64,000 nt of DNA, taken from contig JADJJI010000003.1 in NCBI GenBank assembly GCA_016706565.1, positions 620,001 through 684,000 on the forward strand, in the 5' to 3' direction. Shown here in pieces: positions 32,767-43,600 of the stretch. The stretch is from Piscinibacter sp. (GTDB lineage: Bacteria > Pseudomonadota > Gammaproteobacteria > Burkholderiales > Burkholderiaceae_C). The notes beneath the pieces were generated by a model that saw only the letters and a program-made list of their open reading frames with translations, was not told the DNA's origin and searched no databases. The position numbers and the translations under genes were made by a program. Within the stretch, counting starts at the first letter, position 1. Each line of letters opens with the position of its first letter.

Positions 32767-33747
32767 TCACAGGGCGCCCCAGGCCGTGAGACCGGTACCG
32801 CGCTCTTCGTCCCAGCCGGTGTTTCCGCTGCGCAGTTCGCCCCAGGCGGTGTCGAGCTCGATGCGCTTGAGCTCTTCGACCGCGCCGTCGTCAGCGCCGC
32901 CGGCCTTGCGCACCTGGGCCCTCGCCAGCCGTTCCATCAGGCGCAGGTCGCGGGTGGTCAGCGTCAGCGCCGTCTCGGCCCACAGTTCCACCACCTCGAG
33001 CAGCGACTCGTAGGTGATCGGCGCGGCCACGCGCTGGGCGTTCAGTGCCGCCAGCGTGCCGCGCAGCCGCGGGTCGACGGTGCGCACCACCTCGAGGATG
33101 GCCGCCTCGCCCATGCCATCGTCGATCACCGCGTCGACCAGGCTGCGCCGCGCCAGCTGCTCGGCGGTGAAGAGCCGGCCGCTGAGGATCATGTCCTTGG
33201 CCACCGAGAAGCCGGCCTTGCGGATCGTCAACGGCCAGGCGCCCATGCCCGGGAACAGGTTGAACAGCACTTCGGGGAAGCCGGCCTGCGCGCTGCGCTC
33301 GAAGATCACCTTGTGAAAGGGCAGTACCGACTCCAGCCCGCCGCCGAGCGTGTCGCCCTGCACCAGCACGGTGGTGTGCACGCCGCGCTGCGCGGCATGC
33401 TCGAGCCACCAGACCAGGTCGACGCAGCGCCGGCCGTACATCTTCAGCGAGTCGACGTCCTGCGCGCGCACCAGCAGCACGAACAGCGCGAGATCGCCAC
33501 CAAAATTGAACACGCCGGTGACGTCGGAGCTGAGCACGAGGTGTCGCACCACGCCCGGGCTTTCGGCGATGTCGTCGAGCACGCGCTGCATCTCGGTCAG
33601 GCCGGCCAGGCTGTAGCACTGGATCGGCTTGACGCAGGTGCGCACGCGCAGCATGCCGAGTTCAGAGGTCCATTCGAGGCGCAGGTACTTGTAGGTGCGG
33701 GAGAGCAGCCGGGGCAATCCGGCGGGAGCGAGAGCCTGGGTCGTCAT
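32767..33747 (-). CDS. rpfF: RpfF-type DSF synthase (crotonase family)
   Basis: 326 aa crotonase-fold enzyme. RpfF makes cis-2-unsaturated fatty acid signals from 3-hydroxyacyl-ACP by dehydration and thioester hydrolysis. Both catalytic glutamates are present with the right 20-residue spacing: E139 in GDTLGGGLES and E159 in GFPEVLFNLFPGMGAW. The oxyanion-hole stretch VFNFGGDLALF is also present. The tail WAETALTLTTRDLRLMERL resembles RpfF and not fatty-acid-oxidation enzymes. About 35 residues longer than Xanthomonas RpfF, mainly at both ends. Its start overlaps the stop of the upstream HDO gene (ATGA), so the pair is co-translated. Confidence 0.88.
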   Translation of the reverse strand: MTTQALAPAGLPRLLSRTYKYLRLEWTSELGMLRVRTCVKPIQCYSLAGLTEMQRVLDDIAESPGVVRHLVLSSDVTGVFNFGGDLALFVLLVRAQDVDSLKMYGRRCVDLVWWLEHAAQRGVHTTVLVQGDTLGGGLESVLPFHKVIFERSAQAGFPEVLFNLFPGMGAWPLTIRKAGFSVAKDMILSGRLFTAEQLARRSLVDAVIDDGMGEAAILEVVRTVDPRLRGTLAALNAQRVAAPITYESLLEVVELWAETALTLTTRDLRLMERLARAQVRKAGGADDGAVEELKRIELDTAWGELRSGNTGWDEERGTGLTAWGAL

Positions 33748-34391
33748 ACCTGTTCGATGATGCGCGTGAAGTGGTGGAAGTTCAGCAGTGCCGCGTCGAC
33801 GACCGCGTCGCATGCCGCCTCGTCCTCGAGGGTGTTGAGGATCTTGCGCAGGTCGGCCATGTGCTCGGCGTCCATCGTGGCGTGCGAGTTGATGAACGAC
33901 ACCCCCCGCTCGCCTTCGAGCAACAGCGACTCCTTGATCGCCGAGGCGAACGGGCCGCCGTACACCGAGGCGATCACCTCCAGCGTGTAGAGCATGCCCA
34001 GCACCGAACAGGGGTTCAGGCGATCGGCCGCCCAGTAGTTGTAGCCCACCAGTGCGCGAGTGAAGGCCGATGGCGCGTACGCCTGCGTGGTGGCGGCCGG
34101 CACGCCCACCGCATCGAGATCGTTGCGCACCCACTCCTCGTGGCCCGACTCCTCGTGCATGTGCTCGTAGAGGAAGTAGCGCACCTGCTTGTGGCTGTCA
34201 CCCAGTCGGCTGGCCGCCGCGGCACTGACCGGGTTGAAATGCCACACGACGTGGTACAGCTCGAGCAGCAGCGTGCGGTAACGCTCCAGCGGCAGGCCAT
34301 GGGCCACGGCGTCCAGCAGCACGGGGTGCGTCTCGAAGGCACGACGTGCCTCATCGGTGCGGACCACCAGGTCCGCAAAGAACATCGACAT
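33744..34391 (-). CDS. Haem-oxygenase-like diiron enzyme (HDO / iron-containing redox family)
   Basis: 215 aa, all-helical. Potential iron ligands are E44 (LLLELYHVVWHF), E81 and H84 (HEESGHEEW), E138 (LYTLEVIAS), and H170, D174 and H177 (NSHATMDAEH). The order and spacing match the HDO fold shared by CADD and the fatty-acid decarboxylase UndA. The reaction is unknown; HDOs oxidise fatty acids, amino acids or cofactors using O2. The gene is first in a two-gene operon with rpfF, so a fatty-acid-like substrate is a reasonable inference. It starts behind TTGGAG; a second in-frame ATG lies two codons in. Confidence 0.82.
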   Translation of the reverse strand: MSMFFADLVVRTDEARRAFETHPVLLDAVAHGLPLERYRTLLLELYHVVWHFNPVSAAAASRLGDSHKQVRYFLYEHMHEESGHEEWVRNDLDAVGVPAATTQAYAPSAFTRALVGYNYWAADRLNPCSVLGMLYTLEVIASVYGGPFASAIKESLLLEGERGVSFINSHATMDAEHMADLRKILNTLEDEAACDAVVDAALLNFHHFTRIIEQV

Positions 34392-34404
34392 CGGTTTTCT
34401 CCAA

Positions 34405-34423
34405 CGACAGTTTTTGGCTGTCG
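34405..34423 (-). promoter_or_regulatory. Hairpin in the HDO-rpfF leader
   Basis: CGACAG (34405-34410) pairs with CTGTCG (34418-34423) across TTTTTGG. It sits directly before the ribosome-binding site of the HDO gene, so it could modulate translation. Function is inferred. Confidence 0.4.
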
Positions 34424-34468
34424 CAAGGCGGCCCTGTGATCGCGCGAACCGCTGCGCGACCCATCACC

Positions 34469-34510
34469 CTGCAACGCTTTTGCCGGATTGTGGCGGCGCT
34501 TTCGTTGCAG
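34469..34510. promoter_or_regulatory. Interrupted 8-bp inverted repeat
   Basis: CTGCAACG (34469-34476) and CGTTGCAG (34503-34510) are perfect inverted repeats 26 bp apart. They lie in the spacer between the divergent HDO-rpfF operon and the quinone reductase gene. This may be a looped operator or a hairpin. Confidence 0.4.
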
Positions 34511-34516
34511 CACCAA

Positions 34517-34530
34517 TGTCAACGTTGACA
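34517..34530. promoter_or_regulatory. Perfect 14-bp palindrome, candidate operator
   Basis: TGTCAACGTTGACA is a perfect palindrome about midway in the 261-bp divergent spacer. Each arm contains TTGACA, a -35 consensus on both strands, so a dimeric regulator bound here could control both directions. No regulator is assigned; the XRE protein encoded nearby is one candidate. Confidence 0.55.
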
Positions 34531-34652
34531 GGTGCGAGAGCCCGGGCGATGGGTTGGAAGGATTCAGTGTGTTCGGCGCTTGAAGAATCGCAAAGAGCCG
34601 ATCAGGGCTTGGCGTGACCATGTGATCAAGGGCGCTGCCCAGGAGCTACAAC

Positions 34653-35246
34653 ATGGCCGAAAACCGTCGAATCCTCATCATTCAAGGGCATCCTGACGTC
34701 ACCGAAGATCATCTGGGTCATGCATTGGCACATGCCTACGCCGGGGCGGCCACGACGGCGGGCCATCAGGTGCGCACCGCCACGCCGGCCCAGTTGGATT
34801 TCCCCCTGCTGCGCAGCCAGGAGGAATGGGAACACGGCCCCCTGCCCCAGGCCCTGCAGAAGGCGCAGGACGACATCGCCTGGGCGCAGCACCTGCTGCT
34901 GTTCTTCCCGCTCTGGATGGGCGACATGCCGGCCTTGCTGAAGGGCTTTCTCGAACAAGTGGCGCGGCCGGGCTTCGCGTTTCGCCGCGAGGCGGGCAGC
35001 CCCTTCGGCCAGAAGGGGCTGGTGGGCCGGTCGGCACGCGTGGTCGTCACGATGGGCATGCCGGCGCTGGTGTACCGCTTCTACTTCCGAGCTCACAGCG
35101 TGAAGAGCCTGGAACGCAACATCCTCGGCTTCGTGGGCATCTCGCCCGTGCACGAAACCCTGATCGGGCAGGTCGACACGCTGGACGAAGCCGGCCGGGC
35201 CAAGTGGCTGGCGACGATGGCTCGGCTCGGGCGCACGGCGGCGTAG
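34653..35246 (+). CDS. Flavodoxin-fold NAD(P)H-dependent oxidoreductase (quinone reductase-like)
   Basis: 197 aa. ILIIQGHPDVTEDHLGHALA is the FMN-phosphate binding segment. LLLFFPLWMGDMPALLKGFL and the VVTMGMPALVYRF segment are typical of the KefF/MdaB/NQO family. It would reduce quinones by two electrons in the cytosol. A strong CAGGAG ribosome-binding site precedes it. The XRE regulator gene follows after 17 bp, suggesting a regulated redox pair. The first gene right of the palindromic spacer. Confidence 0.87.
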   Translation: MAENRRILIIQGHPDVTEDHLGHALAHAYAGAATTAGHQVRTATPAQLDFPLLRSQEEWEHGPLPQALQKAQDDIAWAQHLLLFFPLWMGDMPALLKGFLEQVARPGFAFRREAGSPFGQKGLVGRSARVVVTMGMPALVYRFYFRAHSVKSLERNILGFVGISPVHETLIGQVDTLDEAGRAKWLATMARLGRTAA

Positions 35247-35263
35247 CGCGCTATCGTGGCGCC

Positions 35264-36064
35264 ATGAGCGCCACCCTGCCCCCGACGATCGGTTCGCTGC
35301 TGCGCGAGTGGCGCCAGCGCCGCCGGCTCAGCCAGCTCGAACTGGCCCTCGACGCCGAGGTGTCCACACGCCATCTGAGCTGCGTCGAAACCGGGCGTGC
35401 GCAGCCCAGCCGCGAGATGGTGATGCGCCTGGCCGCACGCCTGGAGGTGCCCCTGCGCGAGCGCAACCGGCTGCTCACCGCCGCAGGCTTCGCGCCGATG
35501 TACGGCGAGCGGCGCCTGGACGACCCGGCCCTGCACGCCGCGCGCGAGGCGGTCGACCAGGTGCTGCGCGGCCACGAGCCCTACCCGGCGCTGGCGGTCG
35601 ACCGGCACTGGAACCTCGTCTCGTACAACCGCGCCGTACCGCCCTTGCTGGCCGGGGTGAGCGCCGAACTGCTGGTGCCGCCGGTCAACGTGATGCACCT
35701 CAGCCTGCACCCCCAGGGCCTGGCGCCTCGCATCCTGAACCTCGCGCAGTGGCGCGAACATGCCTTCGCACGGCTGCGCCAGCAGATCGCCGCCTGCGCC
35801 GACCCGCAGCTCGAAGCCCTGCTCGAGTCCTTGCAGCGGTATCCGGCGCCGGTGCGTAGCGCGGCACCGATCGAGGCGGCGATGGTCGTCCCGCTGCAGA
35901 TCGAGAGCCCGGCCGGCGTGCTGTCGCTGATCGGCACCACCACCGTGTTCGGCACGCCGGTGGACGTGACCTTGTCGGAGCTGGCGCTGGAGACCTTCTT
36001 CCCCGCCGACGAAACCACCGCGACGGCGTTGCGCAGCCTGTACGCGCAGCACGCCACGGCCTGA
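35264..36064 (+). CDS. XRE-family regulator with MmyB-like C-terminal domain
   Basis: 266 aa. The helix-turn-helix (SLLREWRQRRRLSQLELALD through STRHLSCVETGRAQPSREM) covers residues about 8-65. The C-terminal region starting NLVSYNRAVPPLLAG is the MmyB-like ligand-binding domain, a PAS-like pocket reported in one homologue to bind fatty acid. That makes it an interesting neighbour of a fatty-acid signal synthase. It probably controls the preceding oxidoreductase gene. Confidence 0.85.
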   Translation: MSATLPPTIGSLLREWRQRRRLSQLELALDAEVSTRHLSCVETGRAQPSREMVMRLAARLEVPLRERNRLLTAAGFAPMYGERRLDDPALHAAREAVDQVLRGHEPYPALAVDRHWNLVSYNRAVPPLLAGVSAELLVPPVNVMHLSLHPQGLAPRILNLAQWREHAFARLRQQIAACADPQLEALLESLQRYPAPVRSAAPIEAAMVVPLQIESPAGVLSLIGTTTVFGTPVDVTLSELALETFFPADETTATALRSLYAQHATA

Positions 36065-36142
36065 GCCACGTCAAGCGGCCACCGCCGCCCGGTGCCACCA
36101 TCGGCGCACGGCGGGCACGGGCCGCCCGGACCGAGGAAGTGA

Positions 36143-37959
<1,817 letters not shown>

Positions 37960-37981
<22 letters not shown>

Positions 37982-38778
37982 TCCTGCGTGTGCTGGTCGA
38001 GCCACCTTGCCGACAGCGAGTCGTCCTGCTGGCGGGGGTGGAAGTCGGGCGTGAAGTAGGCCTTCCACGGCCGGTAGATCTCGCGCAGCAGCCCTTCGCG
38101 CGCGAACAGCAACTGCCAGCCGCTGCGCCAGCTGCGCGCCTTGAACAGCTCGCCGTCGTGCCACAGGTTGCGCAGCGTCTGGCGGAACACGTCGAGCAGG
38201 AAGTGCGTGGTGACGATGCGCATGAAGCGGCCGCGCCACAGCTCGCTGCCGCCGAGCGCGCGGTACAGGTCGAAGGCCGTGCTGCGATGCTCGGATTCCT
38301 CCGAGGCATGCCACATCCACAGCGTCTGCAGCCGCGGCTCCGCTCCGGCCAGGCAGTCGGGGTGGCGCAGCGTCCACTCGGCGAAGATCGCGGTGATGTG
38401 CTCGGTGGCCGCGGTGGCCGCCACCCAGGCGCGAGGATCGACGCCTTCGAGCCGCTTCAGACGCCGGGCCGCGCGCACCGCCCAGGCGTTGAAATGGCCC
38501 TGCCTCTCCAGGTGCGCGTTGAACAGCGCATGCAGCCGGCGGTGCGTCGCCTCCTGGCCGATGAAGCCCTGCACCTCGGTGGCCATCGCCTCGCGCTGGG
38601 CCTCGGGCAAGGCCTTCATGCCGAGTTTCACGGCATCGATGAAGAACTGCTCTCCGACCGGGAAGCTCATCGACAGCGCGTTGAACCACGCCGTGCGGAA
38701 GGCGTCGCCGCCATTCCAGTGGCGCGCAATCGGCGCGTCCAGGTCGATCAGCAGTCGGCGGACGGTCAGATCGGTCAT
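37960..38778 (-). CDS. PF10118-type putative metal-dependent hydrolase
   Basis: 272 aa, helical, ferritin-like in appearance. Repeated E-x2-H motifs (GQEATHRRLHALF, AATEHITAIFAEW and WHASEESEHRSTAFDLY) are the hallmark of the family annotated as 'predicted metal-dependent hydrolase'. Activity is unproven. The small gene behind it on the same strand ends 5 bp before its start, so the two are likely co-transcribed. It converges on ftsH. Confidence 0.82.
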
Positions 38779-38783
38779 GGCGC

Positions 38784-39209
38784 TCAGCGCGGCAGGCGCT
38801 TCTTCAGTTCGTCCTTCAGGCGAGCGTGCTCTTCGGGGCGCAGCACCTTCAGCAAGTCGAGGTCGGCGAGCAGGCGGCTGACACGCGCGGCGGCATTGCC
38901 GGCCTTGATCTCGGCGATCTCGTCGTTCATGGTGCGGAAATCGTCGAACCGATCGTCCGAACCCTTCGGGTCGCGCGCCTCCACCAGCACGGCCAGCGCC
39001 TCGCTGATGCGGCCGAGCTGGCGGCCGTAGCTGTGCTTGCCGACCACCTCGGCCTCGGTCTGCGGCGAACTGCTGTTGAAGGCGTTCACGTTCAGCGTCC
39101 AGCCGGGCAGGATGGGCTGCACCAGCGTGTTCGGCGCCAGCTGCATGGCGGCACTCCACTGCTTGAGCCAGCTGCTCGGGTCCCAGGTGGGGGTGGCGGT
39201 CTCGGCCAT
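38784..39209 (-). CDS. Hypothetical protein, possibly operonic with the PF10118 gene
   Basis: 141 aa, soluble. The N-terminal half is Trp/Pro-rich (WDPSSWLKQWSAAMQLAPNT). The C-terminal half is charged helix (RVSRLLADLDLLKVLRPEEH, then ARLKDELKKRLPR). I do not recognise a domain. The opening resembles proteins that sit on polyhydroxyalkanoate granules or in small-molecule polymer loci, but that is a weak impression. AAGGGAG precedes the start. Confidence 0.65.
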   Translation of the reverse strand: MAETATPTWDPSSWLKQWSAAMQLAPNTLVQPILPGWTLNVNAFNSSSPQTEAEVVGKHSYGRQLGRISEALAVLVEARDPKGSDDRFDDFRTMNDEIAEIKAGNAAARVSRLLADLDLLKVLRPEEHARLKDELKKRLPR

Positions 39210-39223
39210 GGTCGGCTCCCTTC

Positions 39224-39466
39224 TCAGATGTCGAGGGTGAACACTTCGGCGCCGCGGCGCTCGCTGGCATTGTGGCCGGCCAGGGCCTTGTCCCAGTCCG
39301 GCGCATCGGCACCTGCTGCGGCGCGCAGCCCCTGAGTCATCACCGCGACCTCCTCCGACGAGGCGTCGAAGTCGCCCAGCGGGCGGCGTTCGGCGTCGAA
39401 GAGGCGGGCCGTCATCGCCCCGGAGGCGTCGATCAGGATCAGGTATCGGGCCGGTGTGCCGTGCAT
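39224..39466 (-). CDS. Small hypothetical protein
   Basis: 80 aa, acidic. It opens MHGTPARYLILIDASGAMTA, a strand-turn-strand pattern, and ends AGHNASERRGAEVFTLDI. No domain recognised. It lies 14 bp from the preceding gene's coding region and 16 bp downstream of the kinase-like gene on the same strand, so it belongs to the same leftward run. The start choice (ATG) is the first after the kinase-like stop. Confidence 0.6.
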   Translation of the reverse strand: MHGTPARYLILIDASGAMTARLFDAERRPLGDFDASSEEVAVMTQGLRAAAGADAPDWDKALAGHNASERRGAEVFTLDI

Positions 39467-39482
39467 GCTGCGTGGGCTGAGT

Positions 39483-40499
39483 TCAGGCCGGCAGACTAGC
39501 ACCGCCACCGCCCGCGTGCATTGACTGAAAGCACTCCGCCTGTCGCCGCCGCACCTGGTAGTCGGCCAGCAGTTCGGCCTGCGAGCGGCCCCGGTCCGGG
39601 CCGAACAGGGCCGCCAGCGCCACCAGCGCGTCGAAATGCTCCCGCAACGTGGCGAGCAGCCAGTCGGCACGGCGCAGCGTCATCGGCGTGCAGGACTGGC
39701 CGTGCAGGTCGTCCGAGAGGTCGAGCACGTGGGCGCGCCAGTTCTCGGCCAGGTACAGCGCGGCTGCGTCGCCGCGCAGCGCCGCCCGCCAGCGTGTCGC
39801 GAGGGCGTCGAAGCGCGCGAGCATGGCCGGGCGCGCAGCGCGTTCGGCCAGCGCGGCGCGCAGCCGTTCGTACAGCGGCAAGGCCACTGCCTTCTCGCGC
39901 CGGAACGCCGCCAGCGCGGCGGAAGCGCCCTGCTTCTGCTCCATCTCCAGCAGCCACGCGCAGAAGTTGCGCGTCTCGAAACGCTCGACAGGGTGGAACA
40001 TCGGCTCGCTCGTTCCGTCGCCGGCGCTGTTGAACTGCGTCAGCGGGTCGAAGCGGTACATGTAGCCGAAGTCGAACAGCATGAGCTGCCGGCCGTCGTC
40101 GAGGATGTTGCCGGGGCACAGGTCCCATTCGAACAGGCCGGCCAGGTACAGCTCGACGAGCTGCTCGAACAACTGCCCGAGCGAACGTTCATCCCAGGTC
40201 TGCGCGACCGCGCCTTCGATCCAGGGTGACAGCAGGATGCCACGGCGCAGCGATGCGTATTGCGTGTCGACGATGCCGGCAAAGCGCTGTACGCCACCCG
40301 GCTCCGACTTCAGGCGCATCAGATCTGCCCGGCGCTGGATCTCGTTGAGGAACGAAGTCTGCCCGTCGACGTTGTGCACGCCGGCCCGCGCGCGGGCCTT
40401 CTTCAGGGTCCAGTCGCGCCCTGCAGCGTGGATGCGGAAGACCCGCGCGGTGAGCCCGCCGTCGAACACCTCGCGGACCCAGGGCTCGTCGCCGCGCAC
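39483..40499 (-). CDS. Protein-kinase-fold protein of unknown substrate
   Basis: 338 aa from the only conventional start, a GTG. WTLKKARA has the ATP-site lysine pattern. FEWDLCPGNILDDGRQLMLF contains a D-x4-N catalytic loop, and FDFGYMYRFD a DFG-type metal loop, as in lipopolysaccharide- or aminoglycoside-kinase-like proteins. The reading frame stays open for about 110 bp upstream, with coding-like residues (EQLAFLAGGAELEVGSPDVC) but no ATG/GTG/TTG, up to the purL stop. Either the true start is unusual or an upstream base is wrong. Substrate unknown. Confidence 0.75.
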   Translation of the reverse strand: MRGDEPWVREVFDGGLTARVFRIHAAGRDWTLKKARARAGVHNVDGQTSFLNEIQRRADLMRLKSEPGGVQRFAGIVDTQYASLRRGILLSPWIEGAVAQTWDERSLGQLFEQLVELYLAGLFEWDLCPGNILDDGRQLMLFDFGYMYRFDPLTQFNSAGDGTSEPMFHPVERFETRNFCAWLLEMEQKQGASAALAAFRREKAVALPLYERLRAALAERAARPAMLARFDALATRWRAALRGDAAALYLAENWRAHVLDLSDDLHGQSCTPMTLRRADWLLATLREHFDALVALAALFGPDRGRSQAELLADYQVRRRQAECFQSMHAGGGGASLPA

Positions 40500-40608
40500 G
40501 GCCTCGAGTTGCTCGACCGGCAGCGGGCAGACATCCGGCGAGCCGACCTCGAGTTCGGCGCCGCCGGCCAGGAAGGCGAGCTGCTCCTGCTGGCGCCGCG
40601 CTTCCAGT

Positions 40609-43600
40609 TCAGCCCACCCAGCGCCGTGCGTTGCGGAACATGCGCATCCAGGGACTGGCTGCGCTGCGGTCGCCCGAGGTCCAGCTCATCTGAACGTTGC
40701 GGAAGACCCGCTCCGGGTGTGGCATCAGCACGGTGAAGCGGCCATCGGCCGTGGTCACCGAGGTCAGGCCGCCGGGGCTGCCGTTCGGGTTGGCCGGGTA
40801 GGCCTCGGTGGCCTGCCCGGCATGGTCGACGAAGCGCATCGCGCGGTGCACCGCCTTCGCGTCGCCACGTTGCGAGAAGTCGGCGAAGCCCTCGCCGTGC
40901 GCCACCGCGATCGGGATGCGGCTGCCTTCCATGCCGGGGAAGAAGATCGACGGGCTCGGCAGCACCTCGACCAGCGACAGCCGCGCCTCGAACTGCTCGC
41001 TGCGGTTGCGGGTGAACTTCGGCCAGGCCTGCGCGCCGGGGATGATGGGCGCGAGCGCCGCCATCATCTGGCAGCCGTTGCACACGCCCAGCGCGAAGGT
41101 GTCCGTGCGGTTGAAGAAGGCGGCGAACTGCTCGGCCAGCACCGGGTTGAACATCACCGAGCGCGCCCAGCCCTCGCCGGCGCCCAGCGTGTCGCCATAG
41201 CTGAAGCCGCCGCAGGCGACGAAGCCCTGGAACATGTCCAGCCGCGCGCGGCCGGACTGCAGGTCGCTCATGTGCACGTCGAAGGTCTCGAAGCCGGCCT
41301 TCGCCATCGCATAGCTCATTTCGACATGCGAGTTGACGCCCTGCTCGCGCAGGATGGCGAGCTTCGGCTTCGCCTTCGCGATGAAGGGCGTGGCCACGTC
41401 CTCGGCCGGGTCGAAGCTCAGCTGCAGGTGCAGGCCGGGGTCGTCGGCGCGCCCCGCGGCCGCATGCTCGGCGTTCGCGCAGGCCGGGTTGTCGCGCAGC
41501 GCGGCGATGCGCCAGCTGACTTCGTCCCAGGCCTGGTGCAGGTCGCGCAGCGGCGCACTGAACACCGCCTTGGTGTCGCGCCAGACTTCCACCACGCCGC
41601 GATCGTGGGTCTTGCCGACGACGTGGCTGTGCTTGCTCAGGCCATGCGCACGCAGCGTCTGCATCACCTCGTTGCGCACGGCCGTGGGCACCTGCAGCAC
41701 GACGCCGAGTTCTTCGTTGAACAGCGCCTTGAGCGTGAGCTCCTGGCGGCGTGCGCTGACCTGCGTGGCCCAGTTCTTCGAGTCGCCGTATTCGGCGCGG
41801 CTGTCGCCAATGCCGTCGCCCTCGGTGACGAGCAGGTCGACGTTCAGGCTCACACCGACGTGGCCGGCGAAGGCCATCTCGCACACCGTGGCCCACAGGC
41901 CACCATCGCTGCGGTCGTGGTAAGCGAGGATCCGCCCCTGGGCGCGCAGTTCGTTCACCGCGGCGACCAGCGCCTTCAGCGGCGACGGGTCGTCGAGGTC
42001 GGGCACCTCGTTGCCGAACTGGTTCAGCACCTGGGCCAGCATCGAGCCGCCCAGTCGGTTGCGGCCCTGGCCGAGATCGACCAGCACCAGCGTGGTGTCG
42101 CCAGACTGCAGCTGCGGCGTCAGCGTAGGCCGCACGTCAGCGATCGACGCGAAGGCAGTGACGATCAGGCTCACCGGCGCGGTGACCTGCTTCGCCGCGC
42201 CCGCGTCGCTCCAGCGCGTGCGCATCGACAGCGAATCCTTGCCCACCGGCACGCTGATGCCCAGCGCCGGGCACAGTTCCATGCCGACCGCTTTCACCGT
42301 GTCGTACAGCGCCGCGTCTTCGCCGGGCTCGCCGCAGGCCGCCATCCAGTTGCAGCTGAGCTTGACGCGCTGCAGTTCGAAAGGCGCGGCGAGCAGGTTG
42401 GTGATCGCCTCGCCGACCGCCATGCGGCCCGAGGCGGGCGCGTCCAGCGCGGCCAGCGGCGTGCGCTCGCCCATGCTCATCGCCTCACCGGCGAAACCGG
42501 CGTAGTCGGCCAGCGTCACCGCGCAATCGGCCACCGGCACCTGCCAGGGGCCGATCATCTGGTCGCGGTGGTTCAGGCCGCCGACGGTGCGGTCGCCGAT
42601 AGTGATGAGGAATCGCTTGCTGGCCACCGTGGGGTGGCGCAGCACGTCGAAGGCCACCTTCTCCAGCGCCACGTCGTCGAGCCGCAGCGCGGGCAGCGTG
42701 CGCTCGACACGCTTCACATCGCGATGCATGCGCGGCGGCTTGCCGAGCAGCACGTCCATCGGCATGTCGATGGGCCGAAGTTGTGGATCACGGTCGTTGC
42801 CCGGCTCCTCGAGCACCAGTTGCTTCTCATCGGTAGCCGTGCCGACGATCGCGAACGGGCAGCGCTCGCGCTCGCACATCGCCTGGAACAGCGGCAGCGC
42901 GTCGGCGCGCACCGCCATCACGTAGCGCTCCTGGCTTTCGTTGCACCAGATCTCCTTCGGTGCCAGGCCGGTCTCTTCCAGTGGCACCTTCGACAGGTCG
43001 AAACGCGCGCCCTTGCCCGCGCCGTCGACCAGCTCGGGGAAGGCATTGCTGATGCCGCCCGCGCCGACGTCGTGGATGGCCAGGATCGGGTTGCTCTCGC
43101 CCAGCGCCCAGCAGTGGTTGATGACCTCCTGCGCGCGGCGCTGGATCTCCGGGTTGCCGCGCTGCACCGAGTCGAAGTCGAGTGCGGCGGCATTGGCGCC
43201 GGCGGCCATCGAACTCGCCGCGCCGCCGCCCATGCCGATGCGCATCCCCGGGCCGCCGAGCTGTACGAGCAGCGTGCCGGCCGGGAACTGGATCTTGCTC
43301 GTCTGCGTGGACGCGATCGTGCCCAGGCCGCCGGCGATCATGATCGGCTTGTGGTAACCGCGGCGCATGTCACCGACGGACTGCTCGTAGACGCGGAAGT
43401 AGCCCAGCAGGTTGGGCCGGCCGAACTCGTTGTTGAAGGCCGCGCCGCCCAGCGGCCCGTCGATCATGATCTGCATCGCGCTGGCGATGTGCTCCGGCTT
43501 GCCGTAGGGCTGCTGCTCCCAGGGCTCGCTGGTTCCCGGCAGGTGCAGGTTCGACACCGTGAAGCCGGTCAGGCCCGCCTTGGGTTTCGAACCCCGGCCG

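Noticed and set aside
32767-33747. Ordinary enoyl-CoA hydratase of fatty-acid oxidation
   Set aside because: The two-Glu arrangement, FPEVLFNLFPGMGAW motif and C-terminal tail fit RpfF better; no beta-oxidation genes are nearby.
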